This document shows, in pieces, positions 7,482 to 12,247 of a stretch of 12,247 nucleotides of DNA (position 1 is the stretch's first letter; each line of letters starts with the position of its first letter). Location: contig CAIJKT010000281.1 of NCBI GenBank assembly GCA_903821255.1, positions 1-12,247 of the forward strand. The letters are read 5' to 3'. The position numbers and the translations under genes are program-made. The notes beneath the pieces were generated by a model, which searched no databases, was not told where the DNA came from, and worked only from the letters and a program-made list of their open reading frames with translations. Source of the stretch: an uncultured Lentisphaeria bacterium. Lineage in GTDB: Bacteria > Verrucomicrobiota > Lentisphaeria > Victivallales > Victivallaceae.

Positions 7482-7490
7482 TGTTATAAT
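7482..7490 (+). promoter_or_regulatory. Extended -10 promoter of the redox operon
   Basis: TGT followed by TATAAT (7485-7490) is an extended -10 element with a perfect hexamer. At 17-bp spacing the -35 position is TTTAAT (7462-7467), a poor match, as is common for extended -10 promoters. A better hexamer, TTGATT (7458-7463), is 21 bp away, too far. Predicted start is near 7497, about 47 nt before the ATG. Confidence 0.55.
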
Positions 7491-7514
7491 ATGCTGTAAT
7501 CCAGCATATTATAA
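7484..7514. promoter_or_regulatory. Perfect 13-bp inverted repeat overlapping the redox promoter
   Basis: TTATAATATGCTG (7484-7496) and CAGCATATTATAA (7502-7514) are exact reverse complements separated by TAATC. The left arm contains the -10 box, and the predicted transcription start falls at the loop. A dimeric regulator bound here would occlude RNA polymerase, so a repressor operator is the likeliest role. If transcription instead starts further upstream, it could act as an mRNA hairpin 29 nt before the ATG. The sequence does not match the Rex (TTGTGA-type) or FNR (TTGAT-N4-ATCAA) operators. No regulator gene adjoins it except the LacI gene upstream. Confidence 0.75.
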
Positions 7515-7543
7515 ATTAAATAAGAAACGGGAACAATAAGGGA

Positions 7544-9889
7544 ATGAGCGGAAAGAACATCGAATTGCATGAAATCGATGCCATGGTTGCCGAAACCGGA
7601 CGCGACCGCCGCGCACTGATTCCCTTGCTCATGCGTATCAACCGGCGCTGGAAATATCTGCCGCGGGAGGCGCTGGACTATCTGCCGGAAATTACCAGCC
7701 TCACTCCGGCGCAGATCAGCGGAGTCGCCACTTTCTACTCGCGTTTCCGGCTGCTGCCGGCCGGGGTTCATTTCATTCAGGTCTGCATCGGCACCGCCTG
7801 CCACGTCAAGGGGGCCAATGATGTTTTTCAGGCGTTCCGCAAATATCTGGCAATTCCCGAAGGTGCCGACACCGACCCCGCCGGACTGTTCACGGTTGAA
7901 ACTGTCGCCTGCCTGGGCTGCTGCATGCTGGCTCCCGCCGTCAGGATTGACGATGTGGTTTACGGACAGGTTGACCCGGATAAAGTTGAAAATATCTTGA
8001 AAGATTTTCTGAGTTCACGGCAGATTGTCGACCGGATACAGCAGTCGGCCAGAAATGAAATCAGCGGAGAAGTCAGAATATGTAATTGCTCAAGCTGCGC
8101 CGCCTCCGGCAGCAATGCGGTTCTAAATGAACTCAAACGCTGCATAGACGAACTGGATCTGCCGGTGAAAGTGAAAGAAGTCGGCTGCACCGGCATGTCG
8201 TTCCGCTCACCGCTGCTGGAAGTCGCCGACGGCGATTCCGGCAGAAGCTTTTATTACGCCACTGTCAAGCCGGATGCGGTCGCCAGTATTCTGGCGGCGC
8301 ATTTCCGCCCGCATGGAATACGCCGGACGCTGATGGCGAAAGCGCTGGAACTGGCCGCTAAAATCCTCGGCGGCAGCCAGTCGGAAATCGTCTGCCGCTA
8401 TGCCGTTACCGAGCTTAATGAACTATGCGCCTGCGGGGAGGAATCCGGGCAGACGCGCATCGTCACCTACTGCGCCGGGGAACTGGACCCGCTCGACATC
8501 TCGCAATATATCGATTTTAACGGCTTTGCCGCGTTCAAGGACGCCCTCCGGTCCTCCCCGTCCAGTATTATCGAAATAATTAAAAGCAGCGGTTTGCGCG
8601 GTCGCGGCGGCGGCGGCTATCCGACCGGAATAAAATGGCAGCAGGTCGCCGCGGCGGAAGCGGAAAAGAAATATGTGATCTGCAACGCCGATGAAGGCGA
8701 TCCCGGCGCGTTCATGGACCGGATGCTGCTGGAATCTTTTCCGTTCCGGATCCTTGAAGGAATGGTTGTCGCCGCTTACGCCGTCGGCGCGGCGCATGGC
8801 TTTATTTATGTCCGCGAAGAGTATCCGCTGGCGGTGGAACGCGTCCGGGCAGCCGTGGAACGCTTCCGCAGGCACGGTCTGCTCGGACAGAATATTCTGT
8901 CCGGCGGGTTCTCGTTTGACCTGGAGGTGGTCGAAGGCGCCGGGGCGTTTGTCTGCGGCGAGGAGACCGCGCTGATCGCTTCGCTGGAAGGCAGGCGCGG
9001 CATGCCCTCGCCGCGGCCGCCATACCCTTCCGAATCCGGCTTTGAAGGTTTTCCGACTTTGATCAACAACGTCGAGACGTTCGCCTCGATTCCATGGATA
9101 CTTTCGCATGGCGCGGAAGATTTCAGCCGTTACGGGACCAGGCACAGCCGCGGCACTAAAACTTTCGCGCTGGCCGGAAAAATAAAGCGCGGCGGCCTGA
9201 TTGAAGTGCCGATGGGCATGACGGTCCGCGACATCGTCGAAAAAATCGGCGGCGGCGTGCCGGACGGAACTTTTAAAGCGGTGCAGATCGGGGGGCCGTC
9301 CGGCGGCTGCATTCCGGCGGAACACGCGGACACGCCGGTGGATTATGAAGCGCTGAAGGAACTGGACGCCATCATGGGGTCCGGCGGCATGGTGGTGCTG
9401 GACCAGAATGACTGCATGGTTGATATCGCCCGGTATTTCCTGAGCTTCACCCGGCGCGAGTCCTGCGGGAAATGTACATTCTGCCGCATCGGCACCGTCC
9501 GGATGCTGGCGATTCTCGACCGGCTGTGTGCCGGCAAAGGCGTCAAGGGCGATCTTGAAGAACTGGAGCAACTGGGCAGACTGGTTAAACGCGGAAGCAT
9601 TTGCGGACTGGGCCGGACCGCCCCCAATCCGGTGCTGTCGACGCTGCGTTTCTTCCGCGACGAATACGAAGCGCATATTGCCGGGAAATGCCCTGCCGGG
9701 AAGTGCAGGGATTTGATCCGGTTCGAAATCAATGATGACTGCATCGGCTGCACCATCTGCGCTCAAAACTGCGCGGCCGGGGCCATTGAATTCAAACCTT
9801 ACCGGAAGCAGCGCATCATCCAGGAAAAGTGCGTTAAATGCGGGGCCTGCCGCAAGCTTTGCCCGCAGCATGCGGTGGAGGTGCATTGA
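7544..9889 (+). CDS. NuoE-NuoF fusion flavoprotein, NADH-oxidising diaphorase subunit with ferredoxin tail
   Basis: A 781-residue iron-sulfur flavoprotein joining subunits that are usually separate (HydC+HydB or NuoE+NuoF). Residues 8-155 are NuoE-like, with [2Fe-2S] ligands C81, C86, C123 and C127. Residues 176-252 are a second thioredoxin-like [2Fe-2S] domain with C180, C185 and C215, but Ser219 where a fourth Cys is expected. Residues 310-715 are NuoF: FMN/NADH glycine-rich loop GLRGRGGGGYPTG (350-362), CNADEGDPGAF (380-390), an SLBB region, and [4Fe-4S] C641, C644, C647, C687. Residues 728-781 are a ferredoxin with two CxxCxxCxxxC sets (733-743 and 763-773). It should oxidise or reduce NAD(H) at FMN and pass electrons through the clusters. 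The start is followed by the NuoE fold directly; GGGAA (7529-7533) is a plausible SD at 10 nt. Its stop overlaps the next start by one base. No H-cluster is present. Confidence 0.93.
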   Translation: MSGKNIELHEIDAMVAETGRDRRALIPLLMRINRRWKYLPREALDYLPEITSLTPAQISGVATFYSRFRLLPAGVHFIQVCIGTACHVKGANDVFQAFRKYLAIPEGADTDPAGLFTVETVACLGCCMLAPAVRIDDVVYGQVDPDKVENILKDFLSSRQIVDRIQQSARNEISGEVRICNCSSCAASGSNAVLNELKRCIDELDLPVKVKEVGCTGMSFRSPLLEVADGDSGRSFYYATVKPDAVASILAAHFRPHGIRRTLMAKALELAAKILGGSQSEIVCRYAVTELNELCACGEESGQTRIVTYCAGELDPLDISQYIDFNGFAAFKDALRSSPSSIIEIIKSSGLRGRGGGGYPTGIKWQQVAAAEAEKKYVICNADEGDPGAFMDRMLLESFPFRILEGMVVAAYAVGAAHGFIYVREEYPLAVERVRAAVERFRRHGLLGQNILSGGFSFDLEVVEGAGAFVCGEETALIASLEGRRGMPSPRPPYPSESGFEGFPTLINNVETFASIPWILSHGAEDFSRYGTRHSRGTKTFALAGKIKRGGLIEVPMGMTVRDIVEKIGGGVPDGTFKAVQIGGPSGGCIPAEHADTPVDYEALKELDAIMGSGGMVVLDQNDCMVDIARYFLSFTRRESCGKCTFCRIGTVRMLAILDRLCAGKGVKGDLEELEQLGRLVKRGSICGLGRTAPNPVLSTLRFFRDEYEAHIAGKCPAGKCRDLIRFEINDDCIGCTICAQNCAAGAIEFKPYRKQRIIQEKCVKCGACRKLCPQHAVEVH

Positions 9890-11448
9890 TGAGACAATTT
9901 ACGATAGAAATTGACGATCAGGAGATTGAGGTCAGCGAAGACATGACTGTGCTTGACGCCGCCGCCGCCGCCGGCATCGGAATCCCCTCGCTTTGTTTTT
10001 CCCGGCGGCACGGAGCCTGCAATGCCTGCATGGTCTGCGGAGTGCGCGAAGTGGATAAGGATATCATTCCGGCGTGTTCGACGAAGGTCCGTTCCAGTAT
10101 GCGGATCGACGCCTCCAGTCCGGAAGTCAGGGCGTTCCGCAAACATGCCCTGGAATTTCTGCTGGCCGAGCATGTCGGCGACTGCGATGCGCCATGCCGG
10201 CTGAGCTGCCCGGTATTCTTCGACATTCCGGCCATGCTGCATAAAATTGCGGCAAATGATTTCCCGGGCGCGGCTGATCTGATTCATGACGGAATGCCGC
10301 TGCCGCACCTGAGCTGCATGTTATGCAAACGGCGCCCTTGCGAAAAAGCCTGCCGCCGCGGACGGCACGATACCCCGCTTGACATCGTCGCCATCCTGCA
10401 TGCGGCGTTAAGAACGAAAGACTTTCCGCCGGAAAACCAGCCGCGGAAATATTCCGTCGCCGTGGTCGGCGGCGGTTGCGCCGGACTCGCGGCGTCCGAC
10501 ATGCTGAGCAAGCACGATTGCCGCTGCACCGTCTTCGAATCCGGCGACAAACCGGGGCTGGAGATCGCCGGACTGCTGGCGCCGGAATACTCCGGACTGC
10601 TCGAAAATGAGCTGGCGCGGCTGGCCGCTGCCGGAATAACGTTCCGGTGCTCCGCGAAAATCACGCCGGAGGACGTTGCCGGATGGCTGCTTAAGGAATT
10701 CGATGCTGTTCTCCTGTGCGTCGGAAGCCATAGCATGAACATTTTCAGTTCTCTGCTGAAAACTGACGAAAACGGCGCATTCACCAGACTGCAGTCTTTT
10801 ATGACCTCGGTCAAAGGCGTTTTCGCCGCCGAGGACATGGCCATCCATGCCAGCGGGATTCAGGCCGTCGCCGACGGTGTTGAATCAGGACACGCCGTCA
10901 TCTCCTGGCTGGAGCACGGACGCCATTTTGTAGCGGAAAACCGTTATGACCACCGCTTCGGCGAAGTCACCGCCGAAGATATGCGGCAGTTTACGGACGG
11001 CACGAACAGCATTAAAACCGCCGTTACGGATAATGCGGGGGCCGGCCTTGAAGCAGCCCGCTGCCTGCACTGCGACTGCCGGAAATATGAAAGCTGCCTG
11101 CTGCGCAGGCATGCTTCAGAATACATGACGCAGCAATTCCGGATACCGTCGCAACGCCACGCCTTCAAGCGGATAGATGCCGGAGAGATAATTTACGAAC
11201 CCGGCAAGTGTATCCGCTGCGGCATTTGCATAAAAATCGGCGAAGCTGAAGGCAAAGCTGTTGGTCCCGTATTTAACGGGCGCGGTTATGAAGTGGAACT
11301 GGGTGCGCCGCTGGGGCATTCAATGATGGAAGCCTTGGAAGGAATCGGCCCGGAATGTGCCGCCGCCTGTCCGACCGGGGCGTTGTCGATCAAAATAGAG
11401 AAGTCAGGAGCCGGAAGTCAGAATAAAGACAAAAGTGAAAAGCTTTAA
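9889..11448 (+). CDS. NuoG/GltD-like iron-sulfur FAD oxidoreductase subunit lacking the NADPH domain
   Basis: A 519-residue redox protein, probably the partner of the NuoEF fusion. The ATG at 9889 is chosen over a longer in-frame start at 9838: GGAGG (9877-9881) sits 7 nt upstream and the protein then opens at the ferredoxin fold. Domains in order: NuoG/HydA-like [2Fe-2S] (1-70; C36, C44, C47, C63, plus C50); GltD/DPD-type [4Fe-4S] domain (95-175; C99, C103, C107, C143, C146, C151, C155); one FAD Rossmann motif VVGGGCAGLAA (192-202); a return segment GVFAAEDMAIH (310-320) in which the usual Gly before Asp is Glu; a Cys-rich RCLHCDC...C (392-403); and a C-terminal cluster (C441, C444, C447, C490, C494). 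The second, NADPH-binding Rossmann unit of GltD is absent. The last 16 or so residues look derived from an intergenic repeat. The role is inferred: electron transfer or bifurcation with NuoEF. Confidence 0.85.
   Translation: MRQFTIEIDDQEIEVSEDMTVLDAAAAAGIGIPSLCFSRRHGACNACMVCGVREVDKDIIPACSTKVRSSMRIDASSPEVRAFRKHALEFLLAEHVGDCDAPCRLSCPVFFDIPAMLHKIAANDFPGAADLIHDGMPLPHLSCMLCKRRPCEKACRRGRHDTPLDIVAILHAALRTKDFPPENQPRKYSVAVVGGGCAGLAASDMLSKHDCRCTVFESGDKPGLEIAGLLAPEYSGLLENELARLAAAGITFRCSAKITPEDVAGWLLKEFDAVLLCVGSHSMNIFSSLLKTDENGAFTRLQSFMTSVKGVFAAEDMAIHASGIQAVADGVESGHAVISWLEHGRHFVAENRYDHRFGEVTAEDMRQFTDGTNSIKTAVTDNAGAGLEAARCLHCDCRKYESCLLRRHASEYMTQQFRIPSQRHAFKRIDAGEIIYEPGKCIRCGICIKIGEAEGKAVGPVFNGRGYEVELGAPLGHSMMEALEGIGPECAAACPTGALSIKIEKSGAGSQNKDKSEKL
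11398..11430 (+). repeat. GAAGTCAG-type short repeat forming the flavoprotein C-terminal tail
   Basis: GAAGTCAG occurs at 11400-11407 and again at 11414-11421 (period 14), followed by AATAAAGAC. Similar GAAGTCAGGAGTCAGAAGTCAGAAT strings are, as I remember, scattered between genes in many environmental bacteria. Here the unit is translated as the tail beginning EKSGAGSQNKDK, which continues past the normal CPTGALSIKIE end of the domain. Confidence 0.5.
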
Positions 11449-11463
11449 TCTTTAAAAAAAAAT

Positions 11464-11495
11464 CCTCTGTGTCTTTGTGTCTCTGTGGTTAAAAC
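11464..11495. repeat. Widespread-type intergenic repeat (CTCTGTGTCTTTGTGTCTCTG)
   Basis: A low-complexity string of CTCTGTG/CTTTGTG units ends in GTGGTTAAAAC, lying between the flavoprotein stop and the propeller start. Its complement begins TTAACCACAGAGACACAAAG, a sequence I remember as a recurring intergenic element in many unrelated bacterial genomes. It shows no promoter or strong hairpin. Only one copy is in this window, so repetition within the genome is inferred. Confidence 0.5.
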
Positions 11496-11513
11496 GAATT
11501 CAGGAAAAAACTA

Positions 11514-12247
11514 ATGAATTGGATAATGCGGGTATTTTTAGGCATTGCGGTCTTCGGACTGCTGGCCGCTTTTTTTGTCATGCACCATAAATCGGCACGG
11601 AAACCGAAAATTAAAATGACGGGAAAAATGCAGCCCGACTGGCCGCTTTTTCGCGGCGACCCGGAACTCACCGGAACTTCCGCCGCACAACTGCCGGACA
11701 GGCCCAAACTGATCTGGACTTTCAAAACCGGCGAATCCGTTGAATCATCGCCGGTAATCGCACATGGCAAAGTGATTTTCGGCTGCCGTGACGGCAATGT
11801 TTACGCGCTGCGGCTTCGCGACGGCAAATTATTATGGAAATTCGCGTCCGGCTGTGCCGTCGAGTCCCCCCCGCTGATCGCCGGGGATAAAATTTACATC
11901 GGCAACCTCGCCGGAGACTTTTTTCAATTGTCGCTCAACGACGGCACGGTGTACTGGAAATACAGTTGCGGCAAGCAGATCTACGGTTCCGCCAACATCT
12001 TCAAAACCGGCGATGGACGGCAGGCGGTGATTTTCGGCGCGTATGATTTTCAGGTCCATTGCCTGGATGCTGCGGACGGCAAACAGTTATGGTCAGCTCC
12101 GACTAAAAATTTCATCAATGGCGCGGTGGCCATATCCCCGCTGCTGCAACTCGCGGTGTTCGGCGGCTGCGATGCCGAACTCCGGATTATTGGCCTGAAA
12201 GACGGCAGAGAAATCAGGGCCGTACACCTGAAATCCTATATTCCCGG
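11514..12247 (+). CDS. Membrane-anchored PQQ/YVTN-type beta-propeller protein, partial
   Basis: The first 244 residues of a protein that runs off the window. A hydrophobic N-terminal segment (about 5-22) preceded by Arg and followed by HHKSARKPKIK acts as an uncleaved anchor or signal, placing the propeller outside the cytoplasmic membrane. Blades with the PQQ-repeat pattern follow: DGNVYALRLRDGKLLWKF, then GDFFQLSLNDGTVYWKY, then QVHCLDAADGKQLW, each about 40 residues apart. The DWPLFRGDPELTGTS opening is common in PVC-group propellers. BamB-like scaffold or extracytoplasmic binding roles are possible; no quinoprotein dehydrogenase residues can be judged from this part. ATG 11514 has AGGA (11502-11505) 8 nt upstream. 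It is 65 nt downstream of the redox genes and may be read with them, but nothing in it suggests a redox role. Confidence 0.85.
   Translation, partial: MNWIMRVFLGIAVFGLLAAFFVMHHKSARKPKIKMTGKMQPDWPLFRGDPELTGTSAAQLPDRPKLIWTFKTGESVESSPVIAHGKVIFGCRDGNVYALRLRDGKLLWKFASGCAVESPPLIAGDKIYIGNLAGDFFQLSLNDGTVYWKYSCGKQIYGSANIFKTGDGRQAVIFGAYDFQVHCLDAADGKQLWSAPTKNFINGAVAISPLLQLAVFGGCDAELRIIGLKDGREIRAVHLKSYIP

Noticed and set aside
8423..9886. 487-residue open frame on the minus strand
   Set aside because: It is exactly antisense to the NuoEF fusion, has no SD and no family motifs, and its composition is that of a high-GC shadow frame.
9838..9888. Upstream in-frame start for the flavoprotein
   Set aside because: It would overlap the NuoEF ferredoxin tail by 52 bases and add a meaningless leader; the ATG at 9889 has a strong SD and starts the ferredoxin fold.
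7544..11448. [FeFe]-hydrogenase (HydABC) operon
   Set aside because: The H-cluster motifs (TSCCPxW, MPCxxKxxE, ExMxCxGGC) are absent from both proteins, so a hydrogenase call is not supported.
9889..11448. Assigning the pair as a Stn-type NADPH-linked bifurcating transhydrogenase
   Set aside because: The architecture is similar as I remember it, but the NADPH-binding Rossmann domain is missing, so I kept the broader description.
1..12247. CRISPR array, tRNA, rRNA or insertion sequence
   Set aside because: Reading both strands showed no regularly spaced repeats, no tRNA cloverleaf or CCA end that I could recognise, and no transposase-like protein.

Overview
The window looks like a bacterial chromosome segment of about 54% GC (visual estimate) with AT-rich gaps. 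The mix of an SSS-family symporter, a URO-D/MtaA-type fragment, an amidohydrolase, a cytoplasmic GH116-type glycosidase, a LacI regulator and a membrane-anchored PQQ-repeat protein opening with a DWPLFRGD-type segment suggests the PVC superphylum, probably Lentisphaerota. This is inferred from gene content; no rRNA or marker gene confirms it.

Region 1 (1-3840, all minus strand) reads from right to left: a 5'-truncated URO-D/MtaA-type methyltransferase remnant (3418-3840); an amidohydrolase-2 family enzyme (2325-3173) coupled by an ATGA overlap to a conserved-looking unknown protein (1540-2328); an unlisted, broken N-terminus of a GH94-type phosphorylase (about 1188-1377); and a sodium:solute symporter (1190 to beyond position 1). 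This looks like a sugar or aromatic catabolic locus partly in decay: two of its five coding units are remnants, and a third (the unknown protein) has no known function.

Region 2 (3841-7347, plus strand) is a compact operon. It has a good sigma70-like promoter (TTGCAA, 17 bp, TATAAT), a palindrome just past the predicted start site, an 819-residue GH116/DUF608-type glycoside hydrolase, and a LacI-family regulator coupled to it by an ATGA overlap. The simplest reading is an autoregulated glycoside-use operon, with the divergent remnant on its other side.

Region 3 (7348-11448, plus strand) is a redox module. An extended -10 promoter is embedded in a perfect 13-bp inverted repeat. A 781-residue fusion follows: NuoE, a second thioredoxin-like [2Fe-2S] domain, NuoF, then a 2x[4Fe-4S] ferredoxin. 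It is joined by TGATG to a 519-residue iron-sulfur flavoprotein (NuoG-like [2Fe-2S], GltD-type [4Fe-4S], a single FAD Rossmann unit, C-terminal [4Fe-4S]). Together they resemble the diaphorase part of flavin-based electron-bifurcating enzymes (HydABC/Bfu/Stn type), but no [FeFe]-hydrogenase H-cluster and no GltD NADPH-binding domain is visible. The final electron partner is therefore open.

Region 4 (11449-12247) starts with two short repeat-like sequences flanking the flavoprotein stop codon, one of which appears to have supplied its last residues. A membrane-anchored PQQ/YVTN-type beta-propeller protein follows and runs off the window end.
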